A DNA stretch of 64,000 nt from Luzula sylvatica (taxonomy: Eukaryota > Streptophyta > Magnoliopsida > Poales > Juncaceae), in assembly GCA_946800325.1 (NCBI GenBank), contig OX326960.1:11568893-11632892 (forward strand), written 5' to 3'. The translations under genes and the position numbers were made by a program. Under the pieces are notes generated by a model, which did no database searches, was not told the origin of the DNA, and was given only the letters and a program-made list of their open reading frames with translations. Each line of letters starts with the position of its first letter. The stretch's first letter is position 1. Shown piece after piece: positions 23,323-34,375 of this stretch.

Positions 23323-24155
23323 TTTTTATTTTAATATGAATCTATCATTTACGATGTGATAAAAACAATGTCATTTCATAATAAAAGTATATCCACTATA
23401 TTCAGATCATTATATTTTACAATTCATCTAAGTATGATCATCTATAAGTTTCATAATTAATAAATCTACTAGTATCGGAATATAATTATATTTGAGATAT
23501 AATAGAATTTTACAAAAAAAAATATGAGAAAATCATTATTTCATTATTAATTAATCAAAATAGTTCAAGTTATAAGAAACCTAGAAGTAACGAATCATAC
23601 AACGTGTATGTAAATTTTGTGCGTCATTAATAATATACTACTAACGAACAAATTATTTCATACAAAAATGCACTTAATTTGTACATGATATTACGTTATT
23701 ATTTTTTTCTTACGTTCAATTATTTAGGTATTATGTATGATTCTTTGCTTTGATTTGAAACTTAATACTTTATTTTCCAAGTGTTTGTATTTGTGCGTCA
23801 AAAATATTCAAAAAGTATTCAATAAATATCAGTAAAATATGCTTCGTGATTATTTCAAAATAAAATATTCAAATCTCAATTAAACTTTTTTCATTAAATT
23901 CTTCCAACTAACAAAATTTCTCAATTTAACCGTAGCATACAAATGTATTTTATTGATTAAACTAGTTTTATTTTTGGATTTCAATATTATCTCGTATTTC
24001 ATCTCTACAATCGAGCCAAATATACTAGATGTCTGATGATTATAACATTCGTCGTTTTACAAATATAATAAGAATTATTTATTTTTGGAAGAATTTATGT
24101 ATGTCATTTCTTTTGGGAAGAAAATTCAAAATATTATATATTTTTCCACATTTTA
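23323..24155. other. AT-rich flank, no gene
   Basis: The sequence matches 41440-42000 around the hAT MITE and carries its empty site near 23720. No ORF of interest. Confidence 0.45.
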
Positions 24156-25608
24156 CTATAACATCATTTATGTTCTAATTAGTACATTTAATTAAAATAA
24201 TAACTAGTACTTGTTAGTTATTAAATTAATACATAATTATAAATTTGAATCAATATTAACGAATAATTAATGATATATTTTATTTATCATGATAATTAAA
24301 TGTAATAGTTCAATAATGAAGAATTCGACTTGTGAATTTGGGTGGAGAATAAAATTCTACATTTTTTTTCTACGTATGAACAGTAAACCTGATATTAAAA
24401 AAAAATAATTGGATACAATACAACGGAGTTTAACAAATTGGATATAATACATCTTAAATAGGCCATGGTTCTCGTCATAATTTTATTGTGAAAAAAAAAA
24501 GTTGTGATCACATGAGTTTGATGAAGTCCACATTATATAAAAGAACGATTTAATGATTTTGTGAGGTGTGTGTGTCTCTAAATGCATGATTGGCTCGGGA
24601 TATTTTGTCAGATTTTTATTAATCATAAATAAATATTTTTATTATTATTAATTATGAACATAATCTAGAGATTAACTCAATTTTAATATTTTCTTCTAAT
24701 TGTGTGCCATTTTTTTATGTCACTTCATCACATTATTTTCACTTGTTATATTATGTTTGATACATTGATTAATAATTATTGATATTTTAAAATTTGAACT
24801 TTTTGTCTATATTTATGAAATAATTATTTAATTTTATAAAAAATTTCGAGGGTATTTTGAATAATGGGAAAGTTCCAACTATCGTTGTACCGTGATTAGC
24901 GTGATACCAAACCTTCCAATAAAATTTATCTGTTTTGACAACCATACAAAATATCACAGAATATTTTTTAAAATTTTCCAATGTGAGTGTGAGTGTGTGA
25001 CCAATGACGAGTCAAAGAATGTTTGAACTTTAAAAGGGGTAAATACAAGAAATATAATTAAATCAAAAAATTTATTTCCTAATTTATTAATTTCATGATT
25101 ATTTAATACAATGCTGCTTGCCTTTGGCTGTCATGTTATTTCCTGAATCTCATAGCATTTAGAAAATTGAATACAACACGTCTAAATTTAGAAAATTGGG
25201 TATAATACATCTTAAATAGGCAACCAATATCATAGCATAATTTTATTGTGAAGAAAAGGTTGTGACCTCATGATTTTGATGAACTCCACATTATACAAGA
25301 ATGATTTAATGATTATTGTGTGAGGTGTGTGGCCGTAAAAGCATGCTTGGCTCAGAATATTTTCTCTGTCACATGATCGTTAATCATGAATAAATATATT
25401 TTTTATTTTTATTAATTATGAATATAATATAAAAATTAACTCAATTTTAATTAGTTTTTTCATTTAATTTTGTGTAATTTCATTGTGTCGCATCGATATA
25501 ATTAGTTCACTCATTATATGCGGTCTATCGATCTATTATGTTCAACTGGTTTAACCTCTCTAAATCAATAGCAAAAAATTAGACCAGCCGTAGTGTTAAT
25601 AATATAAA

Positions 25609-26047
25609 GGAAAAAGTCTGTTTTTGGTCCCAAACAAATACCGAAATGTTCAATTTGCCCCCTGACTATTTTTTTTGTTCGGTTTGCCTCCTAAACTTGT
25701 TATTTTTGTTCGGTTTGCCTCCTCCGTCCAATAACTCGTGCCCCCCAGTTAAATGACTGTTAAATATGCTGACGTGTCATTATTTTAACAGCCATGTCAA
25801 CATAAAATATGCTGACGTGGAATTATTTTTGAATTAGAATATTTGTCACGTCAACATAAAATAAGTACAAAATAATGCCACGTCAGCATATTTAACAGCC
25901 ATTTAACCGGGGGGCACGAGTTATTGGACGGAGAGGGCAAATCGAACAAAAATAGCATGTTTAGGGGGCAAACCGAACAAAAAAAATAGTCAGGGGGCAA
26001 GTTGAACATTTCGGTATTTGTTGGGGACCAAAAACAGACTTTTTTCC
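25609..26047. mobile_element. Foldback MULE-type MITE
   Basis: This 439-bp element has long inverted arms. It starts GGAAAAAGTCTGTTTTTGG and ends with the complement. Each arm carries GCCCCCTGACTATTTTTT-like and AATAACTCGTGCCCCCC-like phrases. A perfect 9-bp target duplication, TAATATAAA, flanks it (25600-25608 and 26048-26056), typical of Mutator-like elements. No coding capacity. Confidence 0.88.
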
Positions 26048-26248
26048 TAATATAAACTTGCGGAAGATCTACAGGAGTACCTAATTTAACTACCTATCGG
26101 TTCATGGGCTGTTATATATTTATGTTGGGCCTTTTCTCTTTAATTTATTTACAGTGGGCTTTTGTATTTACTGATGTAAAATGATTAATCAAGTCAGTTA
26201 GATGATTAGTGGCTCAGGTTAATCTTAAAATTAATGGTCCAGGTTAAT

Positions 26249-27440
26249 CCACTTAGGGCTTGGTTGGATCCCAAGTAATTACCAGGGAATGTACAGTATA
26301 TGAAAAAATTCCAAAATATTTACTGACACATGTTTGGATGCACATTAGAAAAATGTAGTAAAATTTTAGTTAAGGAATTTTATAGGGACTTTAATATAGA
26401 GAGTGGGCAAAAAAAAACTGACCTTTTTGCTCAGTATTTTCTCAGGAAAAAAGAATTAGCTTATTAATTAACCTTTCAATTCCTCTTTTCTTCTCCTCTG
26501 TGATTGTTTTGTCAAATCAAAACGTGACCAAAAACTCAACTCAAGTCTAATGGAGACGGACAAGCAACGAGCTTGCTCCATTTTGTCGACCTTTCTTCTT
26601 CTCCTCGGGAATCAACTGAAGAGCTGAAGAGTTAACCCAACTGGAGCGAGCAAGTGAGCAGCAGAAATCTATTGTTCGTACCGAGTGCTAAAAGGTCAAT
26701 TGTTTTTTTTTATTATCATGGATTGATGGAAACGTAGAACTTGAGGGTTCTCTGCCACTCGAGAAGTCACAGATAAATACTGATCTTTTTCTAGAATCAT
26801 GTTTTTTTTATTTGGTCATACTTTTGAATCTGTAATTAGTTATCGATTAAATTAATTCGGATAAGTTTTCAATCTTTGTTATGTAGTTTGTCTTAATTGG
26901 TAAATTCTGAATTTTTTACCTACGGGTTTGTTTAAAAAAATCTGAATTTGTAAATTAATTAACTCACCTCCTCTCATTAAAAGGGAAATGATTTTAAGTT
27001 AATCATCTTGTCTGATTAAAATGAAAATCAGTTTGATTATCAATTTTAAAATTAATTGTCATCTTTTTTGAGTAATTTATCTTAATTGGTCAATTGTGAA
27101 TCTTTAGTTCATGGTTATACATCTCATTTAGTCAAATTAATATTAATGGTCTTTATCTTAATTGGCAAGTGCTGGATAAATCTTTTATGAGATCATGCTA
27201 GATTTTAATATCGGTGATCATCTTTTTTATGAGTTCGTGGTCTTTATCTTTAGATCATGATAGATTTAAACTATATGATCAATACCTATAATTTACTAAT
27301 TCACACACATCCAAACATCCACTTTTTAGAAACCCTACATTTCTCGAACCTATAAGATTGGTGATTTCGAAATTCCAAATCCTACAAATATACTATCCTA
27401 AACTACAAAACACTTATGCATCCAAACAAGCCCTAAGTGG
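26249..27440. mobile_element. TIR element with CCACTTAGGGCTTG ends
   Basis: Inverted ends of about 23 bp (CCACTTAGGGCTTGGTTGG left; the complement CCACTTAGGGCTTGTTTGG right) enclose 1192 bp. TTAAT flanks both sides (26244-26248, 27441-27445). The right end is also present in the duplicated segment at 60292; the left end there is deleted. The 5-bp flank does not decide the superfamily. No transposase is seen. Confidence 0.6.
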
Positions 27441-27716
27441 TTAATGGAGTCGATGTATAAATAGAAATTGGGTACAACAATTGAAATTGAATTATTCATC
27501 TTTAATAAAAAGAAAGAGAAGAAAACAGTTCTTGCTTTCAGAGATTTTAACACCTAGAGATTCAAAGGAATATTCAACACATATTATGAAATAAATCAAT
27601 TACAAACGTAAATTTTGATTTAATTCAATTTCTTGTATATCATTAAAACAGAAAAAACATATTTAATTCAATTTCCAAATCCTCCTTGCCTCTTCAGAGC
27701 ATAAACCACATAATTC

Positions 27717-28350
27717 CTAAACTAAATCATCCATGAGAGTATGTTCTGTGTACGTAACAGCATGATTTCTAATCACGTTCTCAAGAAATATCTTGAAGCC
27801 ACTACGTGATTCTTCATTCATCAAACCGCAGATCCGATCAACACCACCACGTAATTGATCAAGCCACATAATTGCTGGATTGGTGAATCCATGGGTTACT
27901 ATCTCGAAGCTCCTTCTTGTGCCTCCTCTTTGATCAGACTTTTCCCACGACCCGACATTGTTGAGGAAGAAATTGGCCTGTAATTGAAAAACAATAATCA
28001 AATTAAGCTTTTAGTATCGATATTTCAAAAGATTAAGAAACTTAATTCGAGTTGAGAAAAGAAGTAATACCTTGAAGCCACGACATGTTTCTTCATAGAT
28101 CAAACCGCTGATCCGCTCAACGCCACCATGTGCGTTATCAGAAAGCACCTTCTTGTTCCTCCTCTTTGATCCGACATTGTTGAAGAAGAAATTAGCCTGT
28201 AATTGAAGAACGATAATCAAATTAAGCTGTTAGTCGTCAATATTTCAAAAGATTAAGAAATTTAATTTGAGTAAAGAAAAGAAGAAATACCTTGTGAGAA
28301 AAGCAAGCGATCGAGAAAGAGAAAATAAAAATGAAAACCTGCAGTCCAAA
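27717..28350 (-). pseudogene. Histone H4-derived pseudogene, copy 3 (best preserved)
   Basis: Exon 1 is non-coding and ends TCTCACAAG before GTATTTC. The first H4 module (about 28198-28072) encodes RRNKKVLSDNAHGG then VERISGLIYEETCRGFK and stops at a GT donor. The second module (27977-27720) is open for 94 residues from a Met in intron sequence. It reads [22 protein letters not shown] and [18 protein letters not shown], then diverges (TLMDDLV stop). Histone H4 has GITKPAI, RGGVKRISGLIYEET and [17 protein letters not shown] in the same order, so identity as H4-derived is clear. The basic N-terminal tail is missing and key positions are replaced, so nucleosome function is not expected. Introns inside and modules repeated in tandem are not normal for plant H4. 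Confidence 0.87.
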
Positions 28351-28376
28351 GTGAGGAAGAGAGTGGAAGGTGGGGG

Positions 28377-28475
28377 TTATTTATGGAGGAGATGGATTAC
28401 GTGGATGAATATAAACCGTTGGATTGCATGTGATTAGACGGATGGATTAAGTGGATGAATATAAACCGTTGCGTG
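28377..28475 (-). promoter_or_regulatory. H4-type promoter of copy 3
   Basis: The TATA box CCATAAATAA is at 28377-28386 (minus). The CCAACGGTTTATATTC-type motif occurs at about 28408-28424, and a second worn copy occurs near 28456-28472 after a local duplication. No type I histone element is left. Confidence 0.5.
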
Positions 28476-29577
28476 CGAGAGGTGGGCATCCCACCGTGGG
28501 ATTGAGGCAAGTTATTTATTATTAGTTCGTTGCCTAATTATGAACAACAACAAATTATTGAATTTAAGAATTCCTTTGATGAGGATAATGAACAACACTA
28601 TATTAGTGTTAATATCAGTATAATACCAAAATGAAAGTTTGATAAATATATTTGAATGATGTTATTGCACGAACTAACATTAATAAATTGAGAACGATTG
28701 TATTTTTTTTAATTAAATAATTATTATACATTTATTTATGGTCATTGATATTTATTATATTTATATATTATTATTTATATGTTTTATGAATCATGCAAAA
28801 AAAATTCTAATGTTATGAAAAATCAAATCAAATCAATATATATTAATTTTCATATGTATGACATGTTACAATTTAATTATTTTTTCATTATGATAAAAAA
28901 ATTAAGAATATAAATATTTTTTATATAAGAAAGATTTTATTTACATAACTTATGGACTGTGATAAACTAATAGATAAATATAAAAAATATTAATCATCGA
29001 AAAAATGATGAATACCATGTTGGTTAATTCTAACCTAGAGGGGGGTGAATAGGTAACCTAGTGGGCAATTTTCGACTAGGTATACAAATTCTTCTTGCGG
29101 AAGCTAATTAATTAAATTTGAATAGAGTAGAAAATACCAAACACGTGAACACACGATGTTGATTACGGAGTTCGGTAGGTGGTTGCTCTGTAGCTTTAAC
29201 TCACCCTTTACTTGCTTAATCGACCGATTCGATTAGTGGCAAGTACCTACGTCTCCGGGAATGCCTTGTGCCTTTTTTTGGCTTTCGATTGAATTCCAAC
29301 TCAACTCGATTACAAGGATTTGCCTAGATCGATTTACACGCTTCTATCGATCCATAGTTAAGGCTCTTTACACTTTTTGTACTAGCCTATTACAATTTCT
29401 AAATACGAACTAAAACGTGATCGGTCACGCAAGTTGGGAATAGTATTTGAAGGGAGAAGAGGGAAATCTAATCTCTAAGAATGTTTTAGAAGATTATCTA
29501 ACTCAATGGTATAGCAAGGATTCTCTCTTTGGAAGGTATAATTTTGATAGTTGAAGTAATGAGAGAGAATGAGGAAA

Positions 29578-29596
29578 GGGTTCTATTTATAGAACA
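29578..29596 (-). promoter_or_regulatory. TATA box of solo LTR
   Basis: The minus strand reads TTCTATAAATAGAACCC, followed by a pyrimidine-rich CCTCATTCTCTCTC stretch. Placement next to the palindrome array mirrors 17590-17605. Confidence 0.6.
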
Positions 29597-29627
29597 CATA
29601 GTCCCTTCCCTCACTTGCTTATTCTGA

Positions 29628-30165
29628 ATAGTCCGTTGCAACGGACATATGGTCCGTTGCAACGGAGTGATTCAAAAACTAGCCGTTGGAGGCTGTCGTA
29701 CTTGAATTTATTACACAGTCCGTTGTAACGTAAGTAGTCCGTTACAACGGAACTCTGTGTTAGCTAGTCCGTTGCCACGGACTTGTGTCCGTTACAACGG
29801 ACCTTCTACTGAGACAACACTTCATCTTTGGATTTAATTCCCGTTGCAACAGAGAGTTTTCCGTTACAACGGGATGAGGTGTTCCGTTACAACGGATTGG
29901 TTAATCCGTTGCAACGGACGTATGTGTAAGTTTATACTGAAGTGAAGCATTGATGTTCGTTACAACGGACATTCTTCTGTGACAGGCTTCCTCATTGGAA
30001 ATAAAATAACGTTGCAACGGAGATAGAGTTCCGTTACAACGTACATTTCCGTTACAATGTATTGGTGATTACGTTGCAACGGACTATACTGGTTTTTCCC
30101 ATGTTGAATAAATCGAGTAGTTCCGTTACAACGGACTGGAATTCCGTTGCAACGGACATACTGAT
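29628..30165. repeat. CCGTTRYAACGG palindrome array in solo LTR
   Basis: About eighteen full or partial palindromes (GTCCGTTGCAACGGAC, TTCCGTTACAACGGA and variants) lie at irregular spacing. In element orientation they are just upstream of the TATA box, in U3, where enhancers lie. Several are reduced to one half-site by mutation. Confidence 0.88.
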
Positions 30166-30498
30166 TTCAGCCTTTTTAATTGAATTCAAGTACTTTTTCA
30201 TTGAGTTTAATCTTTTAAACAAGTTTAGAGATACCTATATATTGTATTGATGATTAGGTAGATATCCCAACTTGCGGAATCTTCTATGTCTTGATCTTCT
30301 TCGCAATTCTTCAATGTCTTGATTCATGTGCGTCTTGATTTTATCCGTGATTCTTTGACGTCTTTGATTGTTGTTATTCTTGATTGATCCTTTCATTTTG
30401 TACCTATCTCCTACACATTTATCTTGCTAGATTTCGTTAGTAGTATCGACATTGTATTTGAGATAATCAAACAATAGGAAATTTGAACCAACATACCA

Positions 30499-33400
30499 TA
30501 TTTTACGGAAAAAAATGACAACAAAAAATTGTATCATTTTTGTTCAAAATAGTTCATTCATGTCATATCTAATATGAAAATAATGTACAACACGACTCAC
30601 TACGTGCAATTAATGATATAGTACTAATAAAAAGATATTCATCTGAAATGCAATGTAAATAAAACATAAATATCTAGGAATGTTCAATCGGTCGGTTCGG
30701 TTCGAACCGAACAGAATAAGACCAATCTAATTTAAACTAAACCCAAACTAAAGTCGAACTGAATCGAGTAAACCGAATTATTATTCGGTTGAACGAATAA
30801 AAAAACATTTCAACTTTAAAATATAAATAAATTAAAGACAAAACCATAATTTAATAATAAAAAATAAAAAAATGTATTAGCTTATTGTTTACAAGATTAT
30901 TATATTATTTTTCATATTTTTAACATTTATTTATTAAAAAAAATGAAAATGAGATGTTATTCGGTCGGTTCGATTTAACCGGTTGAAAGCTCTAAAATAG
31001 AACCGAACCGAATAAATCGAAAAATACTATTTTTCAACCGAAGTCAAACAAAATAAATCGAAAATCTGAACCGATTAAATCGAGCAATATCATATTTTTG
31101 AAATATCACATTTTCAAATTGAAAATAATATCAAAATTTGATTATTTAAAATTATAATTAATAATTATTTCACCTCATGTGGCATTTCTGAATTTACAAC
31201 TTCAAAAATAATAATAATATTGGATATATGTTTATAAAAATAAAAATTTGATTATATTTTAAAAGATAAACTATTATTTTCATTTTTGTTAGGTTGGCAA
31301 AGTTTTTTTTTAATAAAAAACAAAAATATAACCTGCACGGTATTATATATGATCATAACTATTATGGGTTTAAATTTCTTATGTAATATGTTCACAAATT
31401 CAAATTAAAGAAGACGTATGTACTAACTATAATGATAATCAATATCAAAATTAATGATTTGTGAGTGATTTAAAATCACAATCGTAAAATTATGCTTAAA
31501 TATAATCATATTTATTATTAATGCAAAAATTATATATATTTATAACTAAGAAGTAAGTTATGTTATGATAACATATTATTCGTTTTAATATCCGAAAAAA
31601 AATTTGTATATGTATTCGTATCCGAGAATACCGTACCGTATCCCTATATGTTTATCATCATAACTGTATTCGGATCCGGGTAATTCAATATTCGGATCGC
31701 ATTCGAAGAAAAAAATATAAATATGAATATGATATGACTACTATCCGAATCGGATCCGAACCATTGACATCCCTATATATATGTGCCTGCACAATATTGC
31801 ATCACGGATTATATGTTGATGTACATAATGATAATCAATAAAATACTTTTATATGTAGATTAGCAAATTTAAATTTGTTTTCCCTATAATTCAATATTGC
31901 ATCCCTATATTTATAACTATAAATATATTGATGTACATACTTTTATATGTAGATTAGCAAGTTTAGATTTGTTTTCCCTAATATTGTTTTCTAATTTACG
32001 TTATTATACATAAGAATAAAAAAAAAATATGATGATACTATCCCTGCACAATATTGCATCAATTTGAACCGTAAAAATGTTGCATCACGGATTTTCATAA
32101 TTATCTTTCGCTACCCACAATCGTTAACACAGAAATCCAAAATACTTCAACTATTTTTTTTTTCTTAAATTCAATTATTTAGCTATATATGTCATTTTTT
32201 ATTTCGATTTCAAATTAAAAACTTAATTTTTCAAGTGTTTATATGTGTGCAAAGTACTTGATGAACATAGAAATAAAATATTTGTAATTATTTCAAAATG
32301 AAATATTCGTAATTATATCGAAATAAAATATCGAGACCTTAATTGAATTATTTTTTAAAAAACTCTTCCAACTAAGACAATTCTCAATTTAATAATAAAT
32401 GTGACTATAAAATAATAAAACAACATGTGTGGACATAAACAAAAATCAAAACCACATGATATTTTAAATTTTCATCTCTAAAATTAAGAATAATAACATT
32501 GTAAAAGTTTAAAAAAATTATTTTTGTCTGATAAATTTTGTGTTTCATGTTTATTATTGAAAAATATTATATAAGTTAAAGAAATCATTTGAGTTTGGTA
32601 AATAAATATCTTTCATTAATTTTTTTTAACGATTAACATGAAACTGTTTTAAGTACAAATACAAATATAACATAATAGTTTTGAAAATAATAATAATAAT
32701 TAGAATGTGCAATTTTTTTCAATTGTATGTTTAATAATAATAATAATAATAATTAGGATTAGAAGTCATTAATGTAATTATATTTATTTTTATATCTTTT
32801 TAACACAATTGTTTTCATAATTTTAAGTTAGAGAAAAATATTGAATACATGATAATAACATACTTAGTAGTATGTGCAATTTTTTACAATTATATTTAAA
32901 AATAATAATAAATAATCTTACAAGTCATTAATGTAATTCTATTTATTTTTATATCTTTTTTTTTTCATAATTGTTTTCATAATTTTAAGTTAGAAAAAAA
33001 TATTAAATATATGATAATATGGATCTCAAAATAAAGATAAAATTACAGCGAATATATTTCTGAATTTTTTTAAATTATATTATGAAAATACTAACAATAT
33101 TTGATGTATGTTTTATGCTATTATATATTAATTTATTAATGTTAGATATTTAAACTCTTCACATTCTGTTTGTATTCAAATTTGATCATGTAACATATTT
33201 TGAAAAAATGCAAAATCAAATACAACTGGTCCAACATGAACTTAACAAATAATATTTTGACACGTCATCGGTGTAAGGTAATGTGACATTCTAAAATTGT
33301 TTAAAACGATGTGTAAAATAAAGGACACGTAAATATCTACAAATAAAACATAATCACACAAAATAAAAAATTAATATTTAATTTATATGTTGCCACGTAT

Positions 33401-33780
33401 TCTAATACAATGGTTGAAATAATTGTGATTATGTGACATTAGTTATGATGCGGTGACATGAGAAGATTGCATAAAGATGAGTCCAAAATAAGAGGGTTGG
33501 TAAATTATCGACTTAATTTGATATCATCGGTATTGTTCTGATCTGATTTTCCTTGTGTTATTTACAATTCAAGTTTCTTTTTTTTTATCAGAATCCAAAT
33601 TTAATAGAACAAAATGAGAAGTTCAACTTATTAAACATAATGGAACATAATAGAACAAAATACTTATTAAACTTCTATTTGAAGCACCAAAATCCATATT
33701 ACATAGCTTTAATGATGATGTACCAAATTTTACTTGGTACTTATAGCTTCTGATTGATTTTAAATTTTAAATAGAGACAT
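30499..33780. other. AT-rich DNA with worn MITEs, no gene
   Basis: At about 30674-31090 a TAGGAATGTTCAATCGG start and GGTTCGGTTCGAACC repeats suggest a hAT-type MITE. At about 31580-31778 a sequence ends AACCATTGACATCCCTA, complementary to the TAGGGATGTCAATGG terminus used by the MITE at 41792. Both also occur in duplication copy 2. Near 31843 and 31939 a 45-base phrase (TTTTATATGTAGATTAGCAA) is repeated. The ORF at 33553 is AT-rich and not convincing. Confidence 0.45.
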
Positions 33781-33799
33781 TTGAAGAACAAAATGAGAC

Positions 33800-34237
33800 C
33801 ATATCTAGATATTCTCGAGAAATATCTGGTCAACACCACCACATCTTGCCAATCGTCGAATTGCTGGATTGGTGAATCCATGGCCATCTTCATCCGCTTA
33901 ACATTAGAGCATTATTATCACCTTCTCAACAAATATCTTCACAGATCAAACCGCTGGTCCCTCCTTGCCTTTTGCCAACCATAGAATTGCTGCCATGGTG
34001 AATCCATGGACAGTATCTCAAAGCATCTTCATGTGCCTCTTCGATCTTTCTTTTTCCAACGATCCGACATTGTCAAAGAAGAAATTAGCCTGTAATTGAA
34101 GAACAACGATCAAATCAAGCTGTTCATCGACATTTGAAACACTGAAGAAAGTTAATTTTAGTAAAGAAAAGAAGAATACCTTATGAGAAGGCAAGCGAGG
34201 GAGAGAGAGCGAATGAAAAGAAAACCTGCAGTCCAAA
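33800..34237 (-). pseudogene. Histone H4-derived pseudogene, copy 4
   Basis: Exon 1 ends CTCATAAG before GTATTC, so the donor region is slightly altered. The proximal module starts near 34092 with ATGTCGGATCGTTGGAAAAA, close to an H4 start (ATG-TCN-GGN-CGN-GGN-AAA). It then runs into RGTXRCFEIL-like residues and stops. The distal module (about 33900-33800) retains the GFTNPAIRRL-type phrase and GGVD. Deletions have removed the core between them. Only pieces of H4 are left. Confidence 0.7.
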
Positions 34238-34263
34238 GTGACGATGGAGGTGCTGGAAGGGAG

Positions 34264-34375
34264 TTATTTATGGAGGAGATGGGTTGGGTTGATGAATATG
34301 AACCGTTCGATTGAAAGTAATTCGACGGACCAGATTGATAAAGAGAGAGAAGTTATGAGGATCGATGACATGTGG
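34264..34375 (-). promoter_or_regulatory. H4-type promoter of copy 4
   Basis: The TATA box is at 34264-34273. The AACGG motif is mutated (GAACGGTT). The minus strand at 34359-34375 reads CCACATGTCATCGATCC, close to the histone type I consensus CCACGTCANCGATCCGCG. Confidence 0.6.

Larger units (their letters stand above)
29018..30493 (-). mobile_element. Solo LTR, 1476 bp
   Basis: The element starts TGTTGGTT and ends AACCAACA and is flanked by the 5-bp repeat TACCA (29013-29017 and 30494-30498). The uninterrupted site exists at 61809-61813 in the second copy of the duplication, so both boundaries are secure. No internal region or second LTR is present. The TATA box on the minus strand (near 29583-29592) and the CTATTCACCCCCCTCTAGG-like end show minus-strand orientation. 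The end resembles LTRs of Sirevirus/Maximus copia elements; this lineage is inferred only. Confidence 0.93.
24156..32345. repeat. Large direct duplication, copy 1
   Basis: The block is collinear with 55585-63676. Shared stretches are 24156-25100, 26540-26800, 26801-29012 and 30494-32345, apparently nearly identical over long runs. The copy contains an H4 pseudogene. Copy-specific insertions here are the MULE MITE at 25609 and the solo LTR at 29018. Confidence 0.88.

Noticed and set aside
27717..28001. A functional histone H4 gene
   Set aside because: The N-terminal tail is absent, the C-terminus diverges after VTYTEH, and conserved residues are replaced; annotated as a pseudogene.
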